A stretch of DNA of 64,000 nt from Rhodospirillales bacterium URHD0017 (GTDB lineage Bacteria > Pseudomonadota > Alphaproteobacteria > Reyranellales > Reyranellaceae), in contig FODP01000027.1 of the NCBI GenBank assembly GCA_900110395.1, forward strand, positions 1-64,000, given 5' to 3'. The notes beneath the pieces were generated by a model, which saw only the letters and a list, made by a program, of their open reading frames with translations, was not told the DNA's origin and searched no databases. Position numbers and translations under genes: made by a program. Positions 35,154 to 43,652 of the stretch are shown piece after piece (the first letter of the stretch is position 1; the number at the start of each line of letters is the position of its first letter).

Positions 35154-36320
35154 ATGAGTACCGCACCTTCGTCCATCGACATGCTGAAGCGCCTGGTCGC
35201 GTTCGATACCACCTCGCGCAACTCCAACCTCGAGTTGATCCACTATATCCGCGACTACCTCGCCGATTTCGCGGTCGAGAGCACGCTGGTGCCCAACGCC
35301 GAGGGCACCAAGGCCAACCTCTTCGCCTCGATCGGGCCGGACCGCGAAGGCGGCGTCGTCCTGTCGGGCCATACCGACGTCGTGCCGGTCGACGGCCAGG
35401 CCTGGACGACCGACCCGTGGACCCTCACCGAGAAGGATGACGGCAATCTCTACGCGCGCGGCACGTGCGACATGAAGGGCTTCGTCGCCGCCTGCCTCGC
35501 CAACGTCCCCGCCTTCCAGCGCGCCAGGCTCAAGGTGCCGATGCACTTCGCCTTCTCCTACGACGAGGAGATCGGCTGCCTGGGTGCGCCGGCGCTGGCC
35601 GAGCGCCTGGTCGGCGCCGTGCCGCGGCCGCAGGCGGTGATCGTGGGCGAGCCCACCATGATGGCCGTGGTCAACGCGCAGAATTTCGGTGGCGGCATCG
35701 TCGCCACCTTCACCGGCTTCGAGGCGCATTCCTCGATGACCCATCTCGGCGTCAGCGCCATCCACTTCGCCGGCGACTTCATCCACTGGCTGAACGAGCT
35801 GCAGGTCGAGCTGGCGGGGCGCAAGCGCAGCGACATCGACACCGTACCCGGCCACACCACGATCAATGTCGGCATCATCAAGGGCGGCACCGCCGGCAAC
35901 ATCCTGGCGCGCGAGTGCACCCTGAACTGGGGCTATCGCACCCTGCCCGGCGACGATCCCTGGGAGGTGCAGCGCCGCGCCGAGAAGTACATCGCCGACC
36001 TGCTGCTGCCCAAGATGCGGGCCAGGCATCCCGACGCCAACATCACCCTGAAGCGCCGCTCCTTCGTGCCCGGCCTGCTGCCGCAGGAGAACGAGGACGC
36101 CGCCAGGCTCGCCCTGCAATGGACCGGCGGCAACCGCACCTATGCCGTGCCCTATGGCACCGAGGCCGGCATCTTCCGCGGCCACGGCATCCCGACCGTG
36201 ATCTGCGGTCCGGGCGACATCTCCCAGGCTCATCAGCCCAACGAGTTCGTGGCGCGCGCGCAGATGGACGCCTGCGATGCCTTTTTTGGCAAGATGATCG
36301 GCTGGGCGGAGAGGCAATAG
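35154..36320 (+). CDS. argE: acetylornithine deacetylase (ArgE family M20 peptidase)
   Basis: 388 residues from ATG 35154. M20 metallohydrolase motifs are SGHTDVVPVDGQ (first His/Asp), YARGTCDMKGFVA (bridging Asp), SYDEEIGCLGAP (Glu base and ligand) and, at the C-terminus, GPGDISQAHQPNEFV (last His). The dimerisation domain includes AHSSMTHLG. Removes acetyl from N-acetylornithine in arginine synthesis; paralogues in alphaproteobacteria can act on other N-acyl amino acids. The stop codon TAG begins a palindromic repeat. Confidence 0.88.
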   Translation: MSTAPSSIDMLKRLVAFDTTSRNSNLELIHYIRDYLADFAVESTLVPNAEGTKANLFASIGPDREGGVVLSGHTDVVPVDGQAWTTDPWTLTEKDDGNLYARGTCDMKGFVAACLANVPAFQRARLKVPMHFAFSYDEEIGCLGAPALAERLVGAVPRPQAVIVGEPTMMAVVNAQNFGGGIVATFTGFEAHSSMTHLGVSAIHFAGDFIHWLNELQVELAGRKRSDIDTVPGHTTINVGIIKGGTAGNILARECTLNWGYRTLPGDDPWEVQRRAEKYIADLLLPKMRARHPDANITLKRRSFVPGLLPQENEDAARLALQWTGGNRTYAVPYGTEAGIFRGHGIPTVICGPGDISQAHQPNEFVARAQMDACDAFFGKMIGWAERQ

Positions 36321-36419
36321 TCTTTCTCTTCTGGACCGCGCGCATCGTGCGCGCTCATGATCCATGAGCGCGCAAGAAGGTCGCGGTAGACCGCGACCCA
36401 GCGCACGGCCCGGAAGACT
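36318..36419. repeat. palindromic repeat of the TAGTCTT family
   Basis: Opens with TAGTCTTT, whose TAG is the ArgE stop, and closes with GGAAGACTATG, where ATG is the next start. Inside are palindromes GCGCGCATCGTGCGCGC, CTCATGATCCATGAG and GTCGCGGTAGACCGCGAC. It shares the terminal AGTCTT/AAGACT motif with the elements at 322-360 and 63738-63854. Confidence 0.7.
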
Positions 36420-37643
36420 ATGAACTCAGCCCGCCGTCGTTTTCTGAAGTACCTCGCAGCCAGTCCGCTGCTCAAAAGCTTCGATCTTTTGGCGCAGGAG
36501 CAGCGCCTGCCCGACCCCATGGTCTGGGCGCCGCGCAGCCTCGACAAGCTGATCGAGTCGCCGCGCGAGGCGTTGAGCGTGTTCGACTTCGAGCCGGTGA
36601 TGCAGAAGAACGTGCCGCCGGCGCATTTCGGCTACATGGCGAGCGGGATCGACGACGAGGTCACGCTGCGCGCCAACCGCGAGGGCTTCCAGAAATTCCA
36701 GCTGCTGCCGCGGCGGCTGGTCGACGTCTCGCAGCTCGACCTCAGCATGGAGCTGTTTGGCCGCACCTACGGCAGCCCCGTCGTGCTGGCGCCGACCGGA
36801 TCGAACAAGGCCTTCCACGAGGACGGCGACCTCGCCGTCTCGCGGGCGGCCCGCAGGAGCAACAACCTGCAGATCCTGTCGACCGTGGCGACGGCATCGA
36901 TCGAGCAGGCGATCGAGGCGCGCGGCCGGCCGGTCTGGTTCCAGCTCTATCCCACCAACAAGTGGGCGGTCGCCGAGGCCCTGGCCAAGCGCGCCGAGAA
37001 GGCCGGGGCGGAAACCATCGTCGTCACGGTCGATGTGCTGGCGCGGCAGAACTGGGAGGCCTACGTGCGCCTGTGGCGCACCGACAAGCGTAACTGCGCG
37101 GAGTGCCATGGGCTGGGGCTGGCGAGCTTCGTGAAGCGCAAGCCCAACTTCGACGGGCTCGACCTCTCCGGCATCGATTCGACGGGCGCCACCAACCTCA
37201 CATGGACGTTCATCAAGCGCCTGCGCGACACGGTGAAGACCAAGCTCGTGCTCAAAGGCCTGATGACCGCCGCCGACGCCACCCTTGCCGTGGACAACGG
37301 GCTCGACGCCATCATCGTCTCCAATCACGGCGGTCGCGACGACGACTTCGGCCGGTCGACCATCGATGCCCTGCCCGAGATCATCGAGGCGGTCGACGGG
37401 CGCATTCCCGTGCTGGTTGATTCGGGCTTCCGCCGCGGCACCGACATCGTCAAGGCGCTGGCGCTCGGCGCCCGTGCCGTGTGCATCGGCCGACCTTACC
37501 TCTGGGGGCTGGGCGCCTTCGGCCAGGCGGGTGTCGAGCGCGTGCTCGACCTGCTGCAGCAGGAGACGCGCGCCGCCATGCAGCAGGTCGGCGCGCGGGC
37601 GTTGAAGCAGTTGGGACCGGCCCTGGTGAAGCGCGCGTCCTAG
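36420..37643 (+). CDS. FMN-dependent alpha-hydroxy acid dehydrogenase (LldD family)
   Basis: 407 residues from ATG 36420. The N-terminus has RRRFLKYLA, a twin-arginine-like signal, without a clear cleavage motif. The TIM-barrel features are FGYMASGIDDEVTLRANREGF, the FMN phosphate region, and the active-site SNHGGRDDDFGRS with the catalytic His, then DSGFRRGTDIVKALALGA. Oxidises L-2-hydroxy acids such as lactate, glycolate or mandelate. The insertion with CAECHG around residue 224 is unusual. Its last four bases overlap the convergent dps stop. Confidence 0.9.
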   Translation: MNSARRRFLKYLAASPLLKSFDLLAQEQRLPDPMVWAPRSLDKLIESPREALSVFDFEPVMQKNVPPAHFGYMASGIDDEVTLRANREGFQKFQLLPRRLVDVSQLDLSMELFGRTYGSPVVLAPTGSNKAFHEDGDLAVSRAARRSNNLQILSTVATASIEQAIEARGRPVWFQLYPTNKWAVAEALAKRAEKAGAETIVVTVDVLARQNWEAYVRLWRTDKRNCAECHGLGLASFVKRKPNFDGLDLSGIDSTGATNLTWTFIKRLRDTVKTKLVLKGLMTAADATLAVDNGLDAIIVSNHGGRDDDFGRSTIDALPEIIEAVDGRIPVLVDSGFRRGTDIVKALALGARAVCIGRPYLWGLGAFGQAGVERVLDLLQQETRAAMQQVGARALKQLGPALVKRAS

Positions 37644-38158
37644 CCCTCGGTGTGCCGGCCGGTCTCGAACAGGAACCACACGCGCTGCTCGGTCTCGTCG
37701 ACCCAGTTCTCGATCAGGCTGGCGGTGGCGATATCGCCGTGCTCGTCGGCAACCTCGTGCAGGATGCGCATGTGCTTGAGCAGGTCCTTGTTGTCGTCGC
37801 GCAGCTCGGCCAGCATGTCGTGCGGGGTGACGTAGTCGGCGTCGTTGTCGAGCACGCGCTGCAGGCGCTTGACGTGGCCGATCGACTTGATCGTCCCGGC
37901 GCCCAGCTTGCGCACCCGCTCGGCGATGACGTCGGTCATGGCGTCGATCTGGGTCGCCTGGTCGTCGAGCAGCAGATGGTAATCGCGGAAATGCGGGCCG
38001 GAGACGTGCCAGTGGAAGTTCTTGGTCTTGAAATAGAGCGCGATCACGTCGGCCAGCAGGATGTTGAGCCCGCCCGCCACTTCCTTGCTGGCGTTGGCGC
38101 CAAGGTCGTTCGGCGTGGCGAGGTTGGCGGTGCGGCGGGACTTGGCGTCTTTGGCCAT
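37640..38158 (-). CDS. dps: Dps family DNA-binding ferritin-like protein
   Basis: 172 residues from ATG 38158. The Lys/Arg-rich N-terminal tail is followed by a four-helix ferritin fold with KTKNFHWHVSGPHFRDYHLLLDDQATQID (His49, His61 and acidic residues of the inter-subunit ferroxidase centre). The C-terminus WFLFETGRHTEG is typical. Forms a dodecamer storing iron and protecting DNA from peroxide. Confidence 0.93.
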   Translation of the reverse strand: MAKDAKSRRTANLATPNDLGANASKEVAGGLNILLADVIALYFKTKNFHWHVSGPHFRDYHLLLDDQATQIDAMTDVIAERVRKLGAGTIKSIGHVKRLQRVLDNDADYVTPHDMLAELRDDNKDLLKHMRILHEVADEHGDIATASLIENWVDETEQRVWFLFETGRHTEG

Positions 38159-38260
38159 AGGCTGATTCTCCTGGCGAGCGGTGGTTCGCCAAGCAATCTA
38201 GCCGGTTTTTCGACGCCGTGAACAGTTGCCCAAAGGCATGGCCCCTGTAAGTTTCGCCGC

Positions 38261-39214
38261 GTGAGCAAGGAAAAGCCGCCGGAGTCCGAGTTGACGACGA
38301 TTCTCGAGGGGATCGGCGAAGGTTTCTATGCCGTCGACCGCGACTGGCGCATCACGCATTTCAACAGCGAGGCGTCGCGTCACTTCGGTCGTCCGGCCAG
38401 CGACATGGTCGGGCGCGTGCTGTGGGAGACCTTCCCCACGGCGGCAGACACCGATCTCGGCCGCACCTTCCTCAGCACCATGGCGAGCCGCGCCACGGTA
38501 CGCGGCGAAAGCATGTCCGTGCTGGTCGGTCCACGCTGGCTCGCCTACCGGCTGTTCCCGCTGGGCGATGGCATGGGCATCGTCTTCCGCGACGTCACCG
38601 AGCTCAAGCACGCCGAGGCGCACCGCGAGCTCCTGATCAACGAACTGAACCACCGCGTCAAGAACACGCTCACCATGGTGCAGGCGATCGCCACCCAGAC
38701 CTTCAAGGGCATCGACGCCGGCGCCCGCAAGGATTTCGAGCAGCGCCTGCTGACGCTCAGCAACGTGCACAGCCTGCTGACCGACGAAAGCTGGGAAAGC
38801 GCCGAGCTGCTCGCCGTCATCCGCGCTTCGCTCAGGCCTCATCTCGGCGGGGCGCGCGACCGGATCTCCTTCGACGGCCCCGACCTCAGGCTGCGGCCGA
38901 AGGGAGCCGTGGCGCTCTCCATGGCGCTGCACGAGCTCGCCACCAACGCCCTGAAATACGGCGCCCTTTCGGCCGATGGCGGCTCGGTCTCGCTCGGCTG
39001 GCGGACCGACGACGGCCGCTTCCGCCTGCGCTGGGAGGAACGCGGCGGTCCCGCCGTGTCGCCCCCCAGCCGCACCGGCTTCGGCTCGCGCATGATCCAG
39101 CGCGGCCTGTCGGCCGAGCTCCAGGGCGAGGTGCGCATCGATTTCCGGCCGGCCGGCGTGGTCTGCACCATCGATGCGCCGCTCGAGGCGATCCGTGACG
39201 AGGGTCGGGCATGA
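38261..39214 (+). CDS. PAS-HWE sensor histidine kinase
   Basis: 317 residues. The PAS domain is at about 10-115 (ILEGIGEGFYAVDRDWRITHFN). HWE-type dimerisation helix LINELNHRVKNTLTMVQAIATQTF has the phospho-acceptor His131. The ATPase part has ALHELATNALKYGALS (N box), the W-x-E motif LRWEERGG and GFGSRMIQRGL (G box). Soluble, no TM helices; PAS could bind a flavin or other ligand, but no NCRFL photoactive Cys motif is present. Start is GTG 38261; the stop overlaps the receiver gene (ATGA). Confidence 0.92.
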   Translation: MSKEKPPESELTTILEGIGEGFYAVDRDWRITHFNSEASRHFGRPASDMVGRVLWETFPTAADTDLGRTFLSTMASRATVRGESMSVLVGPRWLAYRLFPLGDGMGIVFRDVTELKHAEAHRELLINELNHRVKNTLTMVQAIATQTFKGIDAGARKDFEQRLLTLSNVHSLLTDESWESAELLAVIRASLRPHLGGARDRISFDGPDLRLRPKGAVALSMALHELATNALKYGALSADGGSVSLGWRTDDGRFRLRWEERGGPAVSPPSRTGFGSRMIQRGLSAELQGEVRIDFRPAGVVCTIDAPLEAIRDEGRA

Positions 39215-39560
39215 GCGGACGGCGCGTCCTGGTCGTCGAGGACGAGGTGATCGTCGGCATGCTGCTGGAAGACATGCTGGGCGAGCTGGGCTGCGAGGTC
39301 GTGGCGATCTCGACCCATCTCGAGGAGGCGCTGGGCCTCGCGCGCCGCCTCGACATCGATTTCGCGCTGCTCGACATCAATCTCGACGGCCATCAGAGCT
39401 TCCCGTGGCCGACGTGCTGCGCGAACGCGGCGTGCCCTTCCTGTTCGCCACCGGCTACGGCGCCAAGATCCTGAAGCCACCGTACGCCGGCACGCCGACC
39501 CTGCCGAAGCCGTTCCAGCTCGAAGACCTGCGCCGCGTGATCGGCACGCTCACCGCCTAG
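39211..39560 (+). pseudogene. single-domain response regulator, apparent one-base frameshift
   Basis: Starts ATG 39211 overlapping the kinase stop. The receiver domain begins with VLVVEDEVIVGMLLEDML (acidic pair), phospho-acceptor Asp55 in FALLDINLDG, then the frame breaks near 39401-39404 (TTCCCGTGG). The alternative frame supplies VADVLRERGVPFLFATGYG and TLPKPFQLEDLRRVIGTL with the conserved Thr and Lys, to the TAG at 39560. One extra C would restore the gene. Cognate partner of the HWE kinase; decay or sequence error. Confidence 0.85.
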
Positions 39561-39673
39561 AGCGGAATGGGATGAGAGGGAACCGCGTGCGGTTCCATCT
39601 CATCCCATTCGCGCGCACCGGAAATGCGCGTTGCAGGAGGCATGATGGGTCCGCTGGACCCATCATGCTCTAG
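39559..39673. repeat. two-hairpin intergenic element with CTAGAG/CTCTAG ends
   Basis: Hairpin 1 pairs GAATGGGATGAGA at 39565 with its complement ending at 39610, with a GAACCGC/GCGGTTC inner stem. Hairpin 2 at 39641-39667 is CATGATGGGTCC-GCT-GGACCCATCATG. The terminal CTAGAG and CTCTAG are mutually inverted and contain the stop codons of the receiver gene (plus) and of the DUF3574 gene (minus). MITE/REP-like, and probably a bidirectional terminator. Confidence 0.85.
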
Positions 39674-40071
39674 AGGCCGGCGCAGACCGGCTGTTCGACG
39701 CGGAACACGCTGTACTGGCCGAAACGCTGCTTGTAGGCCTCGACGATCTGGATGACCTTGGCCTTGTGCGCCGGCGCGTCGAACACGACCACGGCCAGGC
39801 GCTTGCTGCGTTCGCGCACGATGCGGCCGTTGGGCTCGCGGTATTGGCCGGACGAATCGAAGACGCTGAGACCGTCGGGAAAGCGCGAAGTCACGACCTC
39901 AGCCACGAAGGCCCCCCACTCCGCATCCGTCACCTCGCCGCCGCCGGGCTTGTCGCGGCCGAAGTAGAGATCGATCGCGACGGCGGCCTTCAGCGGCGCG
40001 GTGCACACGGGCGGCGCTGGCTGGGCGCAGGCGCCGACCGCCAACACCAGCAGCAACAGCACCCGCTTCAT
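39670..40071 (-). CDS. DUF3574 domain-containing putative lipoprotein
   Basis: 133 residues from ATG 40071. The signal sequence has a lipobox-like AVGAC near residue 15. The mature domain reads IDLYFGRDKPGGGEVTDAEWGAFVAEVVTSRFPDGLSVFD and AHKAKVIQIVEAYKQRFGQYSVFR, as in DUF3574 proteins. Function unknown. Overlaps the stop of the upstream GST by one base, so translated from the same transcript. Confidence 0.82.
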   Translation of the reverse strand: MKRVLLLLVLAVGACAQPAPPVCTAPLKAAVAIDLYFGRDKPGGGEVTDAEWGAFVAEVVTSRFPDGLSVFDSSGQYREPNGRIVRERSKRLAVVVFDAPAHKAKVIQIVEAYKQRFGQYSVFRVEQPVCAGL

Positions 40072-40697
40072 CAATTCAGATACGGCACCGCCATGCCCTT
40101 GGTCACGGCGGGCCGGGCATTGATGATGTCGTACCAGCGCTTGACGTTGGGGAAGTCGGCGAGGTTCACCGTGTGCCACTCATGGCGCGCCGCCCACGGG
40201 AAGATCGCCATGTCGGCGATGGTGTAGTCCGAGCCCGCAGCGAAGGCGTTGCCGGCGAGCTGCTTGTCGAGCACGCCGTAGAGGCGCTTGGCCTCGTCGA
40301 CGTAGCGCTTGATGCCGTACTCGATCTTGGTCGGCGCGGCACGCAGGAAGTGATGGGCCTGGCCGAACATCGGACCGACGCCGCCCATCTGCCACATCAG
40401 CCATTCCAGCGCCTTGTACTTCTGCACCGGGTCCTTCGACAGGAACCGGCCGGTCTTCTCGGCGAGATAGATCAGGATCGCGCCCGATTCGAACAGGCTT
40501 ATGGGCTTGCCGCCGGGACCGTCGGGATCGACGATCGCCGGGATGCGGTTGTTGGGGCTGATCTTCAGGAACTCGGGCTTGAACTGCTCACCCTTGGAGA
40601 TGTCGATCTTGTGCACGCTATAGGGCAGCCCGCACTCCTCCAGCATTATCGAAACCTTGCGGCCGTTGGGCGTGCCCCACGTATGAAGCTCGATCAT
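40071..40697 (-). CDS. glutathione S-transferase, nu-class (YfcG/YghU)-like
   Basis: 208 residues from ATG 40697. Thioredoxin-like N-domain with MIELHTWGTPNGRKVSIMLEECGLPY, the T-P-N active-site motif of YfcG-type GSTs, and the cis-Pro/ES motif ISPNNRIPAIVD...SLFESGAIL. All-helical C-domain with DYTIADMAIFPWAARH. These enzymes act on disulfides and organic peroxides with glutathione. Followed by the DUF3574 gene. Confidence 0.9.
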   Translation of the reverse strand: MIELHTWGTPNGRKVSIMLEECGLPYSVHKIDISKGEQFKPEFLKISPNNRIPAIVDPDGPGGKPISLFESGAILIYLAEKTGRFLSKDPVQKYKALEWLMWQMGGVGPMFGQAHHFLRAAPTKIEYGIKRYVDEAKRLYGVLDKQLAGNAFAAGSDYTIADMAIFPWAARHEWHTVNLADFPNVKRWYDIINARPAVTKGMAVPYLN

Positions 40698-40729
40698 CTC
40701 CTCGTTCCCCCCTTGCAGTTATGGAAAGC

Positions 40730-41389
40730 TCAGGCCCACTCGTCGTCGGACCCGCCAGTGTCGCCGCCAGTGTCGCCGCCGGTGTCGCCGTCGTCGTAGG
40801 CCGCGGTGTCGTAGTCCTCGCCGCGCAGGTCGTCGGGCATCGGATTGCTGTCGGCGAGCGCCTGCTGGCTGTCCTGGGGCAGCAGCGGCGCCGGCTGCGC
40901 GGCCGAGGCCGTCTGGCCGAACGGGCCGGGATTGTTTCCCATCAGGCTGCGGATGCCTTCGAACAGCAAGGCGCCGCCCGCCACACCGGCGGCAGTCGCC
41001 ATCGCCGAGCGCAGGAAACCGCCGCCGCCACCTTGCTGCGGCGCCAGCGCGGCCTGCAGGGGCGAGCGCGTCGACGGCACGGAAGGACGCGGACCGGCAG
41101 GTGCTGCGGGCTGGGCTCCCCATGGTCCGATCTTGGGGGCATTGCCCAGGAAGCCGGATGCCGCCGGCGCCGCGCCGGCCTTGGCCTCGAGTTCGGCGAT
41201 GCGCTCCTGGGCGGCCTTCAGCGCCTGCTCCTGCACCAGCACCGTCTGCACGAGCAGGTAAGGCGCGGCGGGTTGGCGAGCGACGGCATCCTTGATCAGC
41301 GCCTCGGCCTCGCCATCGCGCGGCTGGGCTTCGAACGGCTGCAGGCGGCCGAACAGGCCGGTGATCAGCTCGCGTTCTTCTGATTGCAT
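40730..41389 (-). CDS. DUF2076 family protein
   Basis: 219 residues from ATG 41389. The N-terminal MQSEERELITGLFGRLQPFE and the APYLLVQTVLVQEQALKAAQERIAELEAKA coiled-coil helix are diagnostic of DUF2076; the rest is Pro/Ala/Gln-rich with GGGGGFLRSAMATAAGVAGGALLFEGI, a glycine-rich hydrophobic helix, and an acidic tail with triplicated DTGG. Related to membrane/envelope-associated proteins of unknown function; the layout resembles YjjI/YtfJ-free periplasmic ligand-binding annotations, but I assign none. Confidence 0.8.
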   Translation of the reverse strand: MQSEERELITGLFGRLQPFEAQPRDGEAEALIKDAVARQPAAPYLLVQTVLVQEQALKAAQERIAELEAKAGAAPAASGFLGNAPKIGPWGAQPAAPAGPRPSVPSTRSPLQAALAPQQGGGGGFLRSAMATAAGVAGGALLFEGIRSLMGNNPGPFGQTASAAQPAPLLPQDSQQALADSNPMPDDLRGEDYDTAAYDDGDTGGDTGGDTGGSDDEWA

Positions 41390-41453
41390 GACAGTGCCTC
41401 CTGCCCTTTCGGTTCAAAGGGCAGGGAGAACGTGGTTGTCTGTCAGCCGAGCG

Positions 41454-41756
41454 TCAAGGGTCCAGGGAGCCCAGCCGCAGGTCCCACGGCTCGATCCGGA
41501 GATTGCGCAGGAGGCCCTTGACGACCCAGCAATCCGGCGCCAAGCGCGCCTCGACCTCCTGCCGGTCCTCGGCCCGCACGATCAGCAGCACGTCGCGCGT
41601 GCCCTTGAACGGGCCGCCCAGCAGCACGAAACCTTCGGCGGCCAGGTCGTTCATGAAGTCGGCATGGCCGCGCCAGTCGGCTTGCTCTTCCATGGTCTTG
41701 GAATCGTCCCAGTTCGGGCCGCGCGTGTTGATCACGGCGAAGAGGCTTTTGGCCAT
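41454..41756 (-). CDS. YciI-like protein
   Basis: 100 residues from ATG 41756. Ferredoxin-like alpha/beta barrel fold with FAVINTRGPNWD, HADFMNDLAAEGFVLLGGPF (His and Gly-rich motif) and APDCWVVKGLLRNLRIEPWDL. YciI proteins are small enzymes or domains of uncertain function that keep a conserved His-Asp pair. It lies 4 bp downstream of the next gene on the same strand and is probably co-transcribed with it. Confidence 0.78.
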   Translation of the reverse strand: MAKSLFAVINTRGPNWDDSKTMEEQADWRGHADFMNDLAAEGFVLLGGPFKGTRDVLLIVRAEDRQEVEARLAPDCWVVKGLLRNLRIEPWDLRLGSLDP

Positions 41757-41760
41757 GGTG

Positions 41761-42240
41761 TTACACCCTCGTGAAATCCATGTACCAGTTGGTCTCCCAG
41801 TTGTTGCCTTCGTCGAGCGAGAAGGCCTGCTCCCAGCGCGCGGACTGCGCGACAATACGCGACCACGTCAAACGGGCGCGGATCGGCCGGCCTTTGAAGC
41901 TGTCGTCACCGTAGAAGGTGCCGACGCCCTTCGCGAAGCCGCCATGGACCGGCGGGAACAGGTAGCCGGGCCGGCGGCTGTCGAGCCAGTAGATCGACCA
42001 GCGGGACTGGTCGGGGTCCCAGGTGCGCAGACTGACGCCGGTGTAGGGGTCGCCCGGCAGGTTGATCGCGCCCTCGTCGATGTTGCCGAAGCCGCCCAGG
42101 ATCTTGTGCGCGACGAAACTGCCATCGAACTCGACCCAGTCATGGCAGTCCGCCAGCCGCTGCACGAGATAGCGATGGTGGCAATTCCAGGTGCCCATCA
42201 AGAAATCGAAGTCGGCAGCGGAGCGGGCAGTCGTGGCCAT
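41761..42240 (-). CDS. DUF1579-like hypothetical protein
   Basis: 159 residues from ATG 42240. Beta-rich lipocalin-like pattern: FDFLMGTWNCHHRYLVQRLADCHDWVEFDGS, GFGNIDEGAINLPGDPYTGVSLRTWDP and RARLTWSRI...RWEQAFSLDEG. The F-x-x-G-x-W start and repeated strands are like DUF1579 or nitrobindin-type barrels. No signal peptide. Precedes the YciI-like gene by 4 bp. Ligand unknown. Confidence 0.65.
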   Translation of the reverse strand: MATTARSAADFDFLMGTWNCHHRYLVQRLADCHDWVEFDGSFVAHKILGGFGNIDEGAINLPGDPYTGVSLRTWDPDQSRWSIYWLDSRRPGYLFPPVHGGFAKGVGTFYGDDSFKGRPIRARLTWSRIVAQSARWEQAFSLDEGNNWETNWYMDFTRV

Positions 42241-42303
42241 GGCGATCTCCTTTGACCGCGAGGCTACGACTCCCTGCTGTCAGGCTCTGTCAGCAGCCAA
42301 TCA

Positions 42304-43020
42304 TCAGCGGACCACGGCCGCGGTCTGGCCGAACAGGATCTTGCGCTGCTCGTCGGTGTTGATGCCGGGCTTCGGACGCAATTCGAGTCCGACCGCCTTG
42401 CCCTTCACCACCGCGGGCCGCTGGCCCACTGTCTCCTCGAACCACTTCTTGAGGTTCGCGAAATCGTCCAGCTTCTGGCCGAAGTTCTTGAAGCCCACGA
42501 CCCACGGCCAGATCGCCATGTCGGCGATCGAGAAGTCGCCGGCGACATAGCTGCGGTCGGCCAGCCGCTTGTTGAGCACGCCGAACAGACGGTTGACCTC
42601 GTTGCTGTAGCGGTCCTGGCCGTACTTGAGCGCTTCGACCGGATTGAACTGCGGCGCGTACATGTTGAAGTGGTTGGCCTGGCCCGCCATCGGGCCCAGC
42701 CCGCCCATCTGCCAGTTCACCCACTGCAGCACTTCGTACTTGCCGCGCAGGTCCTTGGGCAGGAACTTGCCCGCCTTCTCGGCGAGGTATTGCAGGATCG
42801 CGCCCGATTCGAACACCGACACCGGCGCGCCACCGCCCGGCGGATCGTGGTCGACGATGGCCGGCATGCGGTTGTTGGGGCTGATCTTCAGGAACTCCGG
42901 CTTGAACTGCTCGCCCGTGCCGATGTTCACCGGGACGATCTTGTAGGGCAGCCCGCATTCCTCGAGCATGATGGTGATCTTGAAGCCGTTGGGCGTCGGC
43001 CAGTAGTGCAGATCGATCAT
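42304..43020 (-). CDS. glutathione S-transferase, nu-class-like
   Basis: 238 residues from ATG 43020. The N-domain MIDLHYWPTPNGFKITIMLEECGLPY again has T-P-N, then ISPNNRMPAIVDHDPPGGG and VFESGAIL. The C-domain has DFSIADMAIWPWVVGFKNFG and a longer tail than the paralogue at 40071. The two are clearly paralogues in the YfcG/YghU group, separated by three small-protein genes. Confidence 0.9.
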   Translation of the reverse strand: MIDLHYWPTPNGFKITIMLEECGLPYKIVPVNIGTGEQFKPEFLKISPNNRMPAIVDHDPPGGGAPVSVFESGAILQYLAEKAGKFLPKDLRGKYEVLQWVNWQMGGLGPMAGQANHFNMYAPQFNPVEALKYGQDRYSNEVNRLFGVLNKRLADRSYVAGDFSIADMAIWPWVVGFKNFGQKLDDFANLKKWFEETVGQRPAVVKGKAVGLELRPKPGINTDEQRKILFGQTAAVVR

Positions 43021-43127
43021 GGGGGGCGTCTCCTGGGGAGGGTTGGTTGGGCGGGAGACTAGCCTAATGGCTCTATGAGGAAAGGGCCGTATCGAGTAAG
43101 CAGGGCCTTCCAACCCGGAGGTAGACC

Positions 43128-43652
43128 ATGGCCGTTTCACTTTACGATCTCAGTGTCACGAATTACCTGCAGACCTTGGGAGCCATGGAAGGCTTTCTCG
43201 CCAAGGGCCTCTCTCATTTCCAGGGAAGCAGTAGCGATCCGAACGCCGTTCTCGACGAGCGGCTCCATAGCGACATGCTGCCGTTCAAGTTCCAGGTGTG
43301 GGCGACGGCACATCATTCGCTGGGCGCCATAAAGGGCGTGAAGGAAGGCGTGTTCGGCCCGCCCTCGCCTATCCCCGCGACCATGGACTATGTCGGGCTG
43401 CAGAAAGCCGTGACCGAGGCGCGCGAGGCGCTGCAGCAGGTCAAGGCCGCCGAGGTCGACGCGGTGCAGGGCAAGGACGTCACCTTCCAGCTGCCGACCA
43501 TGAAGATCCCGTTCACCGCCGAGGGTTTCCTGCTTTCCTTCTCGCTGCCCAACTTCTATTTTCACGCCACCACGGCCTACGACATCCTGCGCCACAAGGG
43601 CGTGCCGCTGGGCAAGCGCGACTTCCTCGGCCGCATGCGGATCAAGAGCTGA
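43128..43652 (+). CDS. DUF1993 family protein
   Basis: 174 residues from ATG 43128 (AACCCGGAGGTAGACC upstream). Helical bundle of the DinB-like superfamily; SLYDLSVTNYLQTLGAMEGFLAKG, DMLPFKFQVWATAHHSLGAIKG (His pair) and LPNFYFHATTAYDILRHKGVPLGKRDFLG are characteristic of DUF1993. Possibly a metal-binding four-helix protein; function unknown. Its stop overlaps the start of the racemase gene by one base (TGATG). Confidence 0.88.
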   Translation: MAVSLYDLSVTNYLQTLGAMEGFLAKGLSHFQGSSSDPNAVLDERLHSDMLPFKFQVWATAHHSLGAIKGVKEGVFGPPSPIPATMDYVGLQKAVTEAREALQQVKAAEVDAVQGKDVTFQLPTMKIPFTAEGFLLSFSLPNFYFHATTAYDILRHKGVPLGKRDFLGRMRIKS

